Shown piece by piece: positions 34,611 to 44,361 of a DNA stretch of 52,084 nucleotides. The notes under the pieces are model-generated. The model made no database searches and was not told the DNA's origin. It saw nothing but the letters and a program-made list of their open reading frames with translations. Position 1 is the first letter of the stretch; each line of letters opens with the position of its first letter. The DNA comes from an uncultured Clostridia bacterium (GTDB lineage Bacteria; Bacillota; Clostridia; Christensenellales; UBA3700): contig CANSGN010000013.1 in assembly GCA_947646415.1 (NCBI GenBank), positions 1 through 52,084 of the forward strand, in the 5' to 3' direction. A program made the translations under genes and the position numbers.

Positions 34611-36152
34611 ATGAATAAATTTACCGGTCTGATTATTTTGGATGGTTACGGACTTAATAAAGAGGGGGAAAACAATGCGATTTCCGCACAAACTTCCCCT
34701 TATGTCCTTGACCTTATGAAAAAATACCCAACTACAAGCTTGGATGCAAGCGGTATGGCGGTCGGATTACCTGACGGACAAATGGGTAACAGTGAAGTTG
34801 GACACTTAAATATCGGTGCGGGAAGAATAGTTTATCAAGAGCTTACTCGTATCACAAAATCAATAAATGACGGCGACTTTTTTGAAAATGCGGCTTTTCT
34901 TAAGGCTTGCAAAAATGCAAAAGAAAACGGCAAAAAACTTCACATTTTCGGGCTTTTGTCCGATGGTGGCGTTCACAGCCATTTAAGTCATATTTTTGCT
35001 TTGATAGAAATGGCAAAAAGACAAGGCTTGGACAATGTTTATGTGCACGCTTTCCTTGACGGCCGAGATGTTTCTCCTACAAGCGGCAAACAATTTATCG
35101 CCGAGACAGTTCAATATATGGATAAAATTGGTTTTGGTAAAATCGCAACGATTAGCGGCAGATTTTATGCAATGGATAGAGATAACATTTGGGAAAGAGT
35201 TGACAAAGCTTATAAGGCTATGGTTGACGGCGAGGGCAATACTGCAAACAGTGCAAACGAGGCTATTGCTACAAGCTATGACAATGGCGTAACCGACGAG
35301 TTTGTTATCCCAACCGTTATTTTGGAAAACGGAAAACCAACCGCAACAATCGGCAAGGGAGACAGCATTATATTTGCAAACTTCCGTCCTGACAGAGCAA
35401 GAATGATTACCCGTTCGTTTATTTACAACGATTTTAACGGATTTGAAAGAAAACAAGGCTTTTTGGCACCGACTTTTGTATCAATGACTCAGTATGACGT
35501 TACATTTAACGATTCTCTTGATGTTGCATACAAGCCTCAATCTTACGACAATACATTGGGCGAATATTTATCTAAGCAAGGTTTAAAACAATTTAGAATT
35601 GCAGAAACTCAAAAGTATGCACACGTTACTTTCTTCTTTAACGGCGGTGTGGAAGCACCAAACCCTAACGAAGACAGGATATTGATTGATAGCCCTAAGA
35701 TTGCTACTTTCGATATGAAACCGGAAATGAGTGCTTACGAAGTTGCCGATAAAGCAGTAGAAGTTATTTTGTCAAAAAAATACGATGTAATGATTTTGAA
35801 CTTTGCTAACTGCGATATGGTAGGACATACAGGTATTTTGGATGCAGCTAAAAAGGCAGTTAAAGCAGTTGACGAGTGCGTGGAAAAAGTATTAAATGCT
35901 ATTAAACAAGTAGGCGGACAGGCGTTGATTACCGCAGACCACGGTAATGCGGACTATATGTTTGACCCTGTAACAAAAGAGCCTTTTACTGCACATACTA
36001 CAAACCCTGTGCCACTTATCAAAGTGGATGACAATACAAATGTTAAGCTTGCAGATGGCGGAAAGCTTTGCGATATCGCACCTACAATGCTTGAGATGAT
36101 GGGTATTGAAATTCCAAGCGAAATGTCAGGTCATAGCTTGCTTAAAAAGTAA
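34611..36152 (+). CDS. gpmI: 2,3-bisphosphoglycerate-independent phosphoglycerate mutase
   Basis: A 513-residue metal-dependent mutase converting 3- to 2-phosphoglycerate. The alkaline-phosphatase-like core starts LDGYGL; the phosphorylated Ser lies in GNSEVGHLNIGAGR; DGRDVSPTSG, FRPDRARM and ADHGNADYM carry substrate and metal ligands. The length is typical for the bacterial enzyme. It starts one base after the tpiA stop. gapA and eno are not in the window. Confidence 0.97.
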   Translation: MNKFTGLIILDGYGLNKEGENNAISAQTSPYVLDLMKKYPTTSLDASGMAVGLPDGQMGNSEVGHLNIGAGRIVYQELTRITKSINDGDFFENAAFLKACKNAKENGKKLHIFGLLSDGGVHSHLSHIFALIEMAKRQGLDNVYVHAFLDGRDVSPTSGKQFIAETVQYMDKIGFGKIATISGRFYAMDRDNIWERVDKAYKAMVDGEGNTANSANEAIATSYDNGVTDEFVIPTVILENGKPTATIGKGDSIIFANFRPDRARMITRSFIYNDFNGFERKQGFLAPTFVSMTQYDVTFNDSLDVAYKPQSYDNTLGEYLSKQGLKQFRIAETQKYAHVTFFFNGGVEAPNPNEDRILIDSPKIATFDMKPEMSAYEVADKAVEVILSKKYDVMILNFANCDMVGHTGILDAAKKAVKAVDECVEKVLNAIKQVGGQALITADHGNADYMFDPVTKEPFTAHTTNPVPLIKVDDNTNVKLADGGKLCDIAPTMLEMMGIEIPSEMSGHSLLKK

Positions 36153-36263
36153 GTGTCAGTCTAAAAAGTTTAAAAATTAGCAAATAACCTTTGAAAATCG
36201 ATACTAATTGTTCGTTTTTTTGCTAAAAAAATAGTGATATATCTCAATTAAAGGAGAACAAAT

Positions 36264-36830
36264 ATGTTATCTTACAATTTAAAAGAAGTTGCTTTGCGTC
36301 TTAAAAGTTTAAGAGATTTGATGGGCGTTTCCGTCAAAGAAATGGCAAAGGCTACTGACGTAAAGGAATCGGAATATGAAATTTATGAAAAAGGCGAAAA
36401 AGATTTTACTTTCAACTTTTTGTATAACTGTGCAAATGTTTTAGGTTGCAACATAACCGAACTTATTACAGGCGATAGTGCTAAATTGAATCATTTTGCC
36501 GTAACAAGAAAGGGCGAGGGTATGCCTATTTTGAGGGATAACGGTTTTAACTATATGCACCTTGCTTATAATATGCGTGACAGAAAAGCCGAGCCGTTTG
36601 TGGTAACGATTCCGTATTCCAAAGAGTTGGAAAATAAGCCTATCGAAACAAGTATGCACAACGGGCAGGAAATGGACTACGTTTTAGAGGGCACATTAAA
36701 AGTAAGTATAGACGGACATATTGTTGAGTTAAACAAAGGGGATACAATTTATTACAATAGCGAAAAACCTCACGGTTTGATAGCCGTAGGCGGTAAAGAC
36801 GTTAAAATAATTGCCGTTGTTATGAATTGA
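36264..36830 (+). CDS. HTH (XRE) regulator with C-terminal cupin domain
   Basis: 188 residues. An N-terminal XRE helix-turn-helix (about 8-66: LRDLMGVSVKEMAKATDVKE, then FLYNCANVLGCNITEL) is joined to a cupin (about 110-188) with MHNGQEMDYVLEGTLKVSI and KGDTIYYNSEKPHG, whose His and Glu residues could bind a metal or small ligand. Proteins of this layout sense metabolites; the ligand here is unknown. It lies 111 bp after gpmI behind AAAGGAG, with a promoter-like stretch (36221-36243) sharing AATAGTGATATA with the pgk promoter. It could be a regulator of the neighbouring glycolytic genes, which is inference. Confidence 0.88.
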   Translation: MLSYNLKEVALRLKSLRDLMGVSVKEMAKATDVKESEYEIYEKGEKDFTFNFLYNCANVLGCNITELITGDSAKLNHFAVTRKGEGMPILRDNGFNYMHLAYNMRDRKAEPFVVTIPYSKELENKPIETSMHNGQEMDYVLEGTLKVSIDGHIVELNKGDTIYYNSEKPHGLIAVGGKDVKIIAVVMN

Positions 36831-36857
36831 TAATAATTTAAAATTTAATATTAATCA

Positions 36858-36891
36858 AAAAATCTACCGAGAAAATCCTCGGTAGATTTTT
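36858..36891 (+). terminator. Terminator of the HTH-cupin gene
   Basis: A 14-bp perfect stem (36858-36871 with 36878-36891), 6-nt loop and T run. It can act in both directions, but the minus-strand gene nearby ends at 37002. Confidence 0.92.
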
Positions 36892-37001
36892 GTTGTAAGT
36901 TATAATAAATTAATGATTGATATACAAAATATTATTAATAGCTCATTAAAAAATAAAGTGAATTTTATTTGAATAAATCTCAACTTTAACTAATTTAAAA
37001 G

Positions 37002-37445
37002 TCAAATCAACAATCCGTTGTCAAAAGTTTTGTTTGCAAGTTCGGTAAGCATTGAAAGTTGTTTTTCGGATAAAAATTGCTTGTAGTCTTGCATAAGGGC
37101 GTTATAGGCATCCAAAATATCCGCATCTTCAATCAAATTCATCAGTCTTTCCGCGTTTTCTTTGCAAACAGGCATATTGGATATAACTATATTTAATATA
37201 TCGCATACAAATGTCATATCCTCTTCCAAACCGAGATTTTGCTCAAAATCGTTCGTGTATGCTAAAATATCATATAGAGGGGTGTCAAAATCAACTGTTA
37301 CAAGCACCATTTCCTCAATCAAAGGCAAAACTTTGTCGGCATCTAATTTCATATTATAAATTTCCGAAATATTTTCGGGAGAAAACTCGTTTTCGTTTAT
37401 GTTGCTGTCATTTAAAATTTTTATTAGTTCGGGATAGGATAGCAT
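37002..37445 (-). CDS. Small acidic helical protein of unknown function
   Basis: 147 residues, no signal peptide or membrane segment. It is Leu/Asp/Glu-rich and predicted almost all helical (ISEIYNMKLDADKVLPLIEE, AERLMNLIEDADILDAYNAL), resembling a small helical-repeat or scaffold protein. I recognise no family. AAAGGAA precedes the ATG. It stands alone on the minus strand. The 348-bp gap to the transporter gene on the right holds only AT-rich DNA and the transporter promoter. Confidence 0.6.
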   Translation of the reverse strand: MLSYPELIKILNDSNINENEFSPENISEIYNMKLDADKVLPLIEEMVLVTVDFDTPLYDILAYTNDFEQNLGLEEDMTFVCDILNIVISNMPVCKENAERLMNLIEDADILDAYNALMQDYKQFLSEKQLSMLTELANKTFDNGLLI

Positions 37446-37689
37446 ATATTTCCTTTTGTCGCAATTATTGCGGCCATTAAAATTATTACTATTTAACTAT
37501 AGCAGACGGCCAAGTAAAAGTCAAATAAAACATTAAATTAAAAAGTGTTTGACGATATTAAAACAATAAAAATTGTGCAATTAAAAATGGATTATCTCAT
37601 ATAAAACTGAACTGTTAAGAGATAAATTGGCTAGTATGTTCCGATAATAAAAAAATTATGTAAAATGTATGTTTATTTTATAAAAAATA

Positions 37690-37718
37690 TTGAAAAACAA
37701 AAAATAATATGTTATACT
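37690..37718 (+). promoter_or_regulatory. Promoter of the GPH transporter gene
   Basis: TTGAAA (37690-37695), a 17-bp spacer and TATACT (37713-37718). The leader of about 70 nt contains ATTCGGTACTTT (37751-37762), close to the motif found in several other gaps, then AAAGGGTGA before the ATG. Confidence 0.65.
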
Positions 37719-37793
37719 TATTTTGTAATTTTTTAAAGACTTTTTATATTATTCGGTACTTTATAAATTATAATAAGGTTAAAGGGTGAAGTT

Positions 37794-39614
37794 ATGACTA
37801 AAGTGAGAAAAAAAGCAACCACAGCAGACCCACTATCATACACATCAAAAGAGCGTAACGGCTATTTGATTGGTATGGCAGGTCAAAATATCATTTATGG
37901 TATTATCAGCTCAGGTTTGGCATTTTATTTCAGCAATGTAATTGCACTACCGGCAATGGCTATTTCCGTTATTATGGCGATTGCTCGTGTATGGGACGCA
38001 ATCAATGACCCAATGATGGGTACTTTCGTAGATAAAACAAAAAGCAAATGGGGTAAATGCAGACCTTATTTGATTTTTATGCCAATCATTATTATGATAG
38101 GTACGATATTGTGTTTTGCCAATGGTATTTATAGTGAGGCAAACAATAGTACTATCCAAAACGTAATGATTATCGCGTGGGCAGGTATTTCGTATATCTT
38201 GTGGGGTATGTTGTATACCGCGGCAGATATTCCTCTTTGGGGTATTGCATCTCGTATGACAGCAAACGAATCCAAGCGTTCTAACCTACTTTCTCTTGCC
38301 AGAATGGTTGCAGGTATCGGTGGTGCTTTAGGTTTCGTTATGACTCCAATCGCACAAGCTTTGGCTCCAATGATGCCTGGTAATACAGCTCAAGCTTTAC
38401 AATGGGCATTTATCGTTGTTGCTATTGTGCTTGCTATCGTGGGTACTATCCTATTCCAATGTGCAGCTCTTGCAAAAGAGAGGGTTGATTGCGAAGAAGA
38501 GAAAAAACGTGGTATTATTGATAACTTTAAAATTATGTGGGCAAACAAGCCTTTCCGTAGAATTTTGATTTCCGGTATTATCAGAAGCCCATTCCAATTA
38601 TTGCTTATCCTAGCAATGCCACTTATGACATTGTACTTTGGTAACAATGGTGCAACAGCAGATTTTGTTAAAAACATTTTGTTGCAATACGGACCAATCG
38701 CTGTCGGCGTATTCGGAGGTCAATTTGGTGCAATGGCTTTGACTCCTATCCTTTGCAAAAAGTTTGAGAAAAAGACAATCTTCAATGTTATGAACATTGT
38801 TTCAGGTATAGCATTCGCTTTCATTTTCGTATTGTATTTAATATTCCCAACTACTTTGGGCGGTGTACCTATTATTCTACTATCTATAGCTTTCTTGATA
38901 GCAAGTGCTGGTGTAGGATTTATAATGGTATTACAATCAATGATGATTGCAGACTGCGTAGACTACGAAGAGCATACAAACGGCACACGTCCGGACGGTG
39001 TATTCTTCAGCGGTCAATCTTTCTTAACAAAACTTGCTGCAGGTCTTGCAGTTATGATTCAAGGTATTTGCTACGCTATCGTTGGATATGAGGGCGATGC
39101 AGTTACAAGCATGAACGCAGCTTTGTCTTCAGGTTTGGTTACATTTGCAGAGGAGTATAGGACTTTCGCAATGATTATGTTCTTCTTGGTATCTATCCCT
39201 CCTGCAATCGGTATGATTTTGTCAATCATCCCAATGCTTAAGTATGAGCTTAACGATAAAGAACATTCTAGAATTTTGGATGAATTGAATGCTAAGAGAT
39301 TGGCAAACGCAAACGGCGAAGTTATGACTTTGGAAGATGTTGCAACTGAGGAAAATGTTGACGCTGCAACTAGCGAAAATGCAGAAAGTGCAACAGAAGA
39401 GCAAACTGTAGATACTATGGTAATGCCTGTAGTTGCAGAAGATGCAGCTCAAGAAGCAGAGCAAACAACCGAAGAAACTGCAGAAAAGGTTAAGGCTGTA
39501 GAAGAAAAAGCGGAAGAAGTTGCAGAGGAAAATGTTGAGGAAGTTCAAGAGCAAGTTGAAGTTGCCAAAGAGCCTGTAACTGAAGAAGCTCCTGCTGAAA
39601 CAGAAGAAAAATAA
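37794..39614 (+). CDS. GPH-family (MelB-like) sugar/cation symporter with long acidic C-terminal tail
   Basis: 606 residues. The first 490 form a 12-span major-facilitator protein of the glycoside-pentoside-hexuronide type, with ARVWDAINDPMMGTFVDKTK near the N-terminus, where the Asp residues form the cation site, and KWGKCRPYL after it. DCVDYEEHTNGTRPDGVFF is the usual late loop. The final 110 residues are an unusual Glu/Ala-rich cytoplasmic tail with no IIA domain. The substrate is probably an oligosaccharide or glycoside; no catabolic gene is adjacent, although an alpha-galactosidase lies at the start of the window. Confidence 0.88.
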   Translation: MTKVRKKATTADPLSYTSKERNGYLIGMAGQNIIYGIISSGLAFYFSNVIALPAMAISVIMAIARVWDAINDPMMGTFVDKTKSKWGKCRPYLIFMPIIIMIGTILCFANGIYSEANNSTIQNVMIIAWAGISYILWGMLYTAADIPLWGIASRMTANESKRSNLLSLARMVAGIGGALGFVMTPIAQALAPMMPGNTAQALQWAFIVVAIVLAIVGTILFQCAALAKERVDCEEEKKRGIIDNFKIMWANKPFRRILISGIIRSPFQLLLILAMPLMTLYFGNNGATADFVKNILLQYGPIAVGVFGGQFGAMALTPILCKKFEKKTIFNVMNIVSGIAFAFIFVLYLIFPTTLGGVPIILLSIAFLIASAGVGFIMVLQSMMIADCVDYEEHTNGTRPDGVFFSGQSFLTKLAAGLAVMIQGICYAIVGYEGDAVTSMNAALSSGLVTFAEEYRTFAMIMFFLVSIPPAIGMILSIIPMLKYELNDKEHSRILDELNAKRLANANGEVMTLEDVATEENVDAATSENAESATEEQTVDTMVMPVVAEDAAQEAEQTTEETAEKVKAVEEKAEEVAEENVEEVQEQVEVAKEPVTEEAPAETEEK

Positions 39615-39636
39615 TCAAAATAAAAAACAATTTAAC

Positions 39637-39670
39637 AAAAAATCACTTTGGTTTGTCAAAGTGATTTTTT
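39637..39670 (+). terminator. Terminator of the GPH transporter gene
   Basis: Stem AAAAAATCACTTTG / CAAAGTGATTTTTT with a 6-nt loop, starting 22 nt after the stop codon. Confidence 0.92.
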
Positions 39671-39864
39671 GTTTCGCATTTACTTATTCAAACGATTGTA
39701 ACTATAATTTATATTAAAAAATTGTTTAATTTTGTGAACTTTATTTGTTTTGATAAAAAGAGACAAAAAAGAAAGAATATTGCCTTTCTTTTGACACTTT
39801 CCAATTTTATTATATTGCTAAATTTGATATCCTTATAACGAATTCACTATTTGTGAGGTTAAAT

Positions 39865-42270
39865 ATGAAAGACGATTTGTTGATTGAGGAAATTGGAACT
39901 CGTGAGATTTCTTTGCCGAATATTCAAGTAAAGCAAAATAAAAAACCTGTTCAAAAAAGGCGTGGCAATGGTTTTAAATTTAGCGAAAACAACAAGGTTT
40001 ACGACCGTAAATCTGCATTGCTTGCAATAGCTAAATACATTACATATTTTGCATTGATGATTTTGCTTTATTTTGCAAAATCAAGTGCAGGACTATCGCC
40101 GTTTAGTTTGGGCTTTTTTGTAGGGCTTGTGTATTGCCGCGAAAATGTATTTGCATTGTCTATCGCATATATTTTATCGTCGGTTATTACGGGGTTTACC
40201 GTTCAAAGGTTTGTAATTGCAATTTTGCCTGCAGTCATTTTTATCGTGGCAAGGGTATTGCACCAATTTTTTATGCGACCTATGAAAATGTTGCAAACCA
40301 ATCTTTATGCATTGTTATGCCAATTACCTGTAATTTTGTTTAACATAGGTACGATGGGTACGATTGTGCACGCCGTTTGTTGCGTTGTAATATCGCAAAT
40401 TTTTACTTATACCGCTACAATAGCATTATATGCTATGATTGTCCGCGGGGCAAAATACCGATTGGCAAAAGACGAATTATTTGGATTGTGTACACTTGTA
40501 ACAGCAATAGCTATAGGTTTGTTTGCCATTGATATTTTTGGCTTTAAACCTTTTTATTTGTTTGCGACTTTTGTTTTAATGACGCTTGTGTATTCGGGTA
40601 AAATAAGTGTAGCTTTTATCGGCGGGCTTGTTTTTGGAGTCGGTGCGGGCTTAGAAGGCGGAAATATTTTGATTGTAGGCGCACTTATACTAAGTGTTGC
40701 ATTTGCTATGCTGTTTGCAAAAAGCAATATTTATATTTCTTCCATAGCGTACATTATAGGGGATGTTTTTGCGGGATTGTATTTTAATGCGTTTGGTAAG
40801 TACGATTATTTTCATATTATTGCAGTTGCAGTTGGTATGATTGTATTTTTGGTTATACCAAAATCGGTAAAAGAGCATTTCATGCATTTATTCGGCGGTG
40901 GTAGCAGCCAAAATGCCGAACATTCCGTTGTAGTAAGAAACAGGCAGGAAACAAGCAAAAAACTAACAGATATGGCAAAAGTCTTTGCCGAAATAGGCGG
41001 AGTGTTAGGCGGTGCGGAACTTGTAGTAACAGCAAATAACAGTCTTGATTTGGCGGGCGAAATTGCGGTAGAGCATTGCTCGAACTGCCCAAACTATAAG
41101 TTTTGTCAAGCGATGCTTGGCGGAGATACTACGCTTGCCATAAAAGATATTGTGGAAAAAGCAATGTACAACGGAGTTTTGAGCAAAGACGATTTGTCGC
41201 CGTTTTTGCAAAGCAGATGTACAAAACAAGATTCGCTTATAAATTTGGTTATGGAAAAATCTCAACAACTAGTTAGATTTTTGGACAGGAAAAACCAAAT
41301 AGGAGCGGGCAGAATTATTTTGGGCGAGCAAATGCAAAGTTTAAGTGCAATGTTAATGTCCCTTGGCTCGGAAATTCGCAGTGCAGTGTTTTTTGATACG
41401 GAGAGCGAGCAACATATAATAACGGAGTTGTATTACTACAACATAGTTTGCCGTGATATTGTGGTAAGTGGCGAAAATGGCGTATACGGAGTTTCATTGA
41501 CGGTAAGGCGAAAGGATAGCTCGAAATCCGCTTTGCCTAATGTGGTGTCCAAGGTGTTAAAAGGAGTGTTCGAGGTTGTAGACTGCACTGCTTCCAAAAT
41601 ACCGGGTTTTGATGTTGTAACCTTAAAACAGTCCCCTCAATATGCGATTACTTACGGTGTTGCAACTTGTGCTATGGATGGTAGTCGGGCAAGCGGAGAT
41701 ACATTCAGCATCCAAAAAGTTGCTTACGATAAATTTATGCTTGTCCTTTGTGACGGAATGGGCAGTGGCGAAAAAGCAAACTTTAATTCCACATCTACAA
41801 TAGGAATGATTGAAAATTTTTATAAGGCAGGCTTTAATAATAACGCTATTTTGTCGCTTATAAACAAAATACTTGCAACTTATAACGGCGAAAATTTTAC
41901 TTGTATAGATTTGGCTATGGTAGACTTGACCGCAGGCGTAATAGACATTATAAAACTCGGTGGCACTCAAAGTATGCTTATCCGAAACAACAAGTGTTAT
42001 TTGCTGGGCGGAGGAGCTTTGCCGCTAGGTATAGTGGAGGAGGCAAAACCATATACGGATAGACATATTGTAATGGACGGAGATATAATGGTAATGTACA
42101 CGGATGGTATATCCGATTATTTGGGACAGGATGCTATTTGTGATTTGATAATCAATAATCCGAGTACAAATCCCGAACATATAGCAGATGATATACTGCG
42201 AATGGCAACGGCAGGCGGCGCAAAGGACGACAGCACTGTAATTGTTGCAAAAATCTACAATAAAAAATAA
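39865..42270 (+). CDS. spoIIE: Stage II sporulation protein E (membrane PP2C phosphatase)
   Basis: 801 residues. About ten membrane spans (50-330), a central cytosolic region, and a C-terminal PP2C-type phosphatase (about 600-801) with LCDGMGSGEKA (Asp near 630), TDGISDYLG and KDDSTVIVAKI supplying metal ligands. In Bacillus it dephosphorylates SpoIIAA to activate sigma-F in the forespore, and it binds FtsZ. A Cys-rich stretch (HCSNCPNYKFC) in the linker is also typical. The start at 39865 has TGTGAGG upstream; an ATG at 39853 is less well placed. No clear Spo0A-type promoter could be assigned in the gap before it. This is strong evidence for an endospore-forming lineage. Confidence 0.93.
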   Translation: MKDDLLIEEIGTREISLPNIQVKQNKKPVQKRRGNGFKFSENNKVYDRKSALLAIAKYITYFALMILLYFAKSSAGLSPFSLGFFVGLVYCRENVFALSIAYILSSVITGFTVQRFVIAILPAVIFIVARVLHQFFMRPMKMLQTNLYALLCQLPVILFNIGTMGTIVHAVCCVVISQIFTYTATIALYAMIVRGAKYRLAKDELFGLCTLVTAIAIGLFAIDIFGFKPFYLFATFVLMTLVYSGKISVAFIGGLVFGVGAGLEGGNILIVGALILSVAFAMLFAKSNIYISSIAYIIGDVFAGLYFNAFGKYDYFHIIAVAVGMIVFLVIPKSVKEHFMHLFGGGSSQNAEHSVVVRNRQETSKKLTDMAKVFAEIGGVLGGAELVVTANNSLDLAGEIAVEHCSNCPNYKFCQAMLGGDTTLAIKDIVEKAMYNGVLSKDDLSPFLQSRCTKQDSLINLVMEKSQQLVRFLDRKNQIGAGRIILGEQMQSLSAMLMSLGSEIRSAVFFDTESEQHIITELYYYNIVCRDIVVSGENGVYGVSLTVRRKDSSKSALPNVVSKVLKGVFEVVDCTASKIPGFDVVTLKQSPQYAITYGVATCAMDGSRASGDTFSIQKVAYDKFMLVLCDGMGSGEKANFNSTSTIGMIENFYKAGFNNNAILSLINKILATYNGENFTCIDLAMVDLTAGVIDIIKLGGTQSMLIRNNKCYLLGGGALPLGIVEEAKPYTDRHIVMDGDIMVMYTDGISDYLGQDAICDLIINNPSTNPEHIADDILRMATAGGAKDDSTVIVAKIYNKK

Positions 42271-42418
42271 AATCAGGGTGCAAGTTTATTGCACCTTTTA
42301 TGTTAAACTTTGGAATAATAGAATGATAGAAATAGGTACTAATGGCAAAACGAAAACGCTTAAAATTCAAAAAACTTTATAATATATATAAATAAAATAT
42401 AATAAACAATACAAACCC

Positions 42419-42447
42419 TTGCAAAAATTGCTAAATAGTTATATAAT
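42419..42447 (+). promoter_or_regulatory. Promoter placing transcription start on the tilS ATG
   Basis: TTGCAA (42419-42424), a 17-bp spacer and TATAAT (42442-42447). The A of the tilS ATG is exactly seven bases further on, which predicts a leaderless mRNA. The 29-bp core matches the pgk promoter at 26 positions. Confidence 0.7.
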
Positions 42448-42453
42448 GGTTAT

Positions 42454-43770
42454 ATGATAAAATCGCAAATTGTTTCTATTTTGGATAATTATCCCGTTAT
42501 AGCACTTGCCGTAAGCGGTGGCAGTGACAGCATGGCAATGTTGGAGTGGTTTAGGCAAAACCGCCCCAAAAACAGCTTTTTTGTAGTTAACATTGACCAC
42601 CACATAAGGGGAGAGGAAAGCAAAAGGGACAGCGATTTTGTGTGTGATTATGCTAAAAAGTACGACATAAAATTTGAAAAATACGATGTAGATGCAGTTG
42701 CTTTTGCTAAGGAAAAAGGCTACACATTAGAGCAAGCGGCACGCATTTTAAGGCATAAAATATTTGAGCAAGTAACATTTGAAAAGGCAAACGTGATTGC
42801 AACCGCACACCATGCAAGCGACCAAGCGGAAAGCGTTTTAATGCACATAGCAAGGGGTACAGGTATAGGCGGGCTTAAAGGCATGAGCGTGCAAGATGGC
42901 CATATTATAAGACCGTTATTGCAAACAAGTAAGCAAGAGATAATGGAGTTTTTGGCAAACAATAATATTGAATATTGCACGGATAGTACAAACAGTGATA
43001 ACGGCTACAGCCGCAATTACATAAGAAATGTGGTTTTAAAAAGCATAGAGCAAAAATATCCTAACTTTGAGCAAAGCTTGATAAAATTATCCGATAGGGC
43101 AAAGGAAATTGCCGACTTTATAGATATAAATACTCCACCTTTGTATATGCAACATGGCGGGATATATTGCGAGCTGGAGGACAAGCACACAGTGATTTGT
43201 GCGGAAATGATAAGGCGTGCATTTAGCTTGTTAGGTATAACTTTCGATATAGAGCAAAGGCATATAAACAGCATTATAAATTTTGCAAAAGAGAATACTT
43301 GCGGTAGTATAGATATGCCTTATAATACTGTTGTATACAAGGAAAATAAAGGTGTAGTAATAGCAAAAAAAACAGTTTATCCAAACGAAATATATCGATT
43401 TTCGGACGGTTTTTTTGAAATAGGCGGATTTGAGTTGCAAGTGCAGCGGGTACAATACCAAGATTGTTTGACAAAAAATGCCCCGCAGTTTGATTTGGAA
43501 AAAGCTTTATTTATTGCAGTGGACAATACAGATGAGCTTGTTATAAGGCTTAGAAACAGCGGAGATACAATACAAAAGTTCGGCGGTGGTAGCAAAAGCT
43601 TGGGAGACTTTTTAACAGATAAAAAAGTACCGTTTAGGTTAAGGGATAGACTTCCTGTTATTGCAAACGGTAATGAAATTATTTGCGTTTGCGGGGTGGA
43701 TATTGCACGAAGTGCAAAAGTGGAAAAGGACAGCAAAAAAATATACAAAATCACATTAGTAAGTGATTAA
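42454..43770 (+). CDS. tilS: tRNA(Ile)-lysidine synthase
   Basis: 438 residues. It modifies C34 of the minor isoleucine tRNA to lysidine with ATP and lysine, which is essential for decoding AUA. The PP-loop SGGSDS is at 21-26, followed by NIDHHIRGEESKRDSDF and ATAHHASDQAESVLMHIARGT in compressed form, then the C-terminal TilS domains ending KIYKITLVSD. There is no ribosome site: the -10 box ends six bases before the ATG. hpt follows after 35 bp, the classical tilS-hpt pair. Confidence 0.93.
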   Translation: MIKSQIVSILDNYPVIALAVSGGSDSMAMLEWFRQNRPKNSFFVVNIDHHIRGEESKRDSDFVCDYAKKYDIKFEKYDVDAVAFAKEKGYTLEQAARILRHKIFEQVTFEKANVIATAHHASDQAESVLMHIARGTGIGGLKGMSVQDGHIIRPLLQTSKQEIMEFLANNNIEYCTDSTNSDNGYSRNYIRNVVLKSIEQKYPNFEQSLIKLSDRAKEIADFIDINTPPLYMQHGGIYCELEDKHTVICAEMIRRAFSLLGITFDIEQRHINSIINFAKENTCGSIDMPYNTVVYKENKGVVIAKKTVYPNEIYRFSDGFFEIGGFELQVQRVQYQDCLTKNAPQFDLEKALFIAVDNTDELVIRLRNSGDTIQKFGGGSKSLGDFLTDKKVPFRLRDRLPVIANGNEIICVCGVDIARSAKVEKDSKKIYKITLVSD

Positions 43771-43805
43771 ACGATAAAATTAGAGTTTACTTAAGGAGAA
43801 GTTTT

Positions 43806-44348
43806 ATGGTAGGCAGTGATATTGAAAAAGTACTTGTTCCTAAAGAAGAAGTAGCAGAAATTGTCAAAAGATTAGGCGAGCAAATTACAAATGACTTTTT
43901 AGGAGAGGAGTTAATAGTCGTTTGTATTTTAAAAGGGTCTTGCATTTTTTTCAGCGATTTGGTAAGAGAAATCAATATTGATGTTAAATTTGATTTTATG
44001 GTATTGTCTAGTTACGGAAATAGTACGACATCAAGTCGCGAAGTTAAAATAATCAAAGATTTAAGCGAAGATATCAAAGGCAAAAATGTTTTGGTTGTAG
44101 AGGACATTATCGATAGCGGTAGAACAATAAAAAGTTTAAAAGAACTGCTTGAAAAAAGAGAGCCAAAGTGCTTAAAGATAGTTACAATGTTAAACAAACC
44201 TGACAGACGCGAAGTTGATATCGTAACAGATTATAATGGTAAAGTTATACCTGACGAATTTGTTATAGGATACGGCTTGGATTATGCACAAAATTATCGC
44301 AATCTTAAAGATATTTGTGTGTTGTCGCCATCCGTATATATGAAATGA
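43806..44348 (+). CDS. hpt: Hypoxanthine phosphoribosyltransferase
   Basis: A 180-residue purine salvage enzyme forming IMP and GMP from PRPP. The PRPP-binding loop is VLVVEDIIDSGRT (95-107), and the flexible loop is SSYGNSTTSSREV. The end LDYAQNYRNLKDICVL is typical of bacterial Hpt. AAGGAG precedes the ATG. In Bacillus ftsH would follow here; in this window a CCA-adding enzyme follows after 13 bp. Confidence 0.95.
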   Translation: MVGSDIEKVLVPKEEVAEIVKRLGEQITNDFLGEELIVVCILKGSCIFFSDLVREINIDVKFDFMVLSSYGNSTTSSREVKIIKDLSEDIKGKNVLVVEDIIDSGRTIKSLKELLEKREPKCLKIVTMLNKPDRREVDIVTDYNGKVIPDEFVIGYGLDYAQNYRNLKDICVLSPSVYMK

Positions 44349-44361
44349 AATAGAGGTGTAA

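Noticed and set aside
39652..39660. TTTGTCAAA as a Spo0A box before spoIIE
   Set aside because: It is the loop and stem of the transporter terminator, about 200 bp from the spoIIE start, and lacks the consensus G after TTTGTC.
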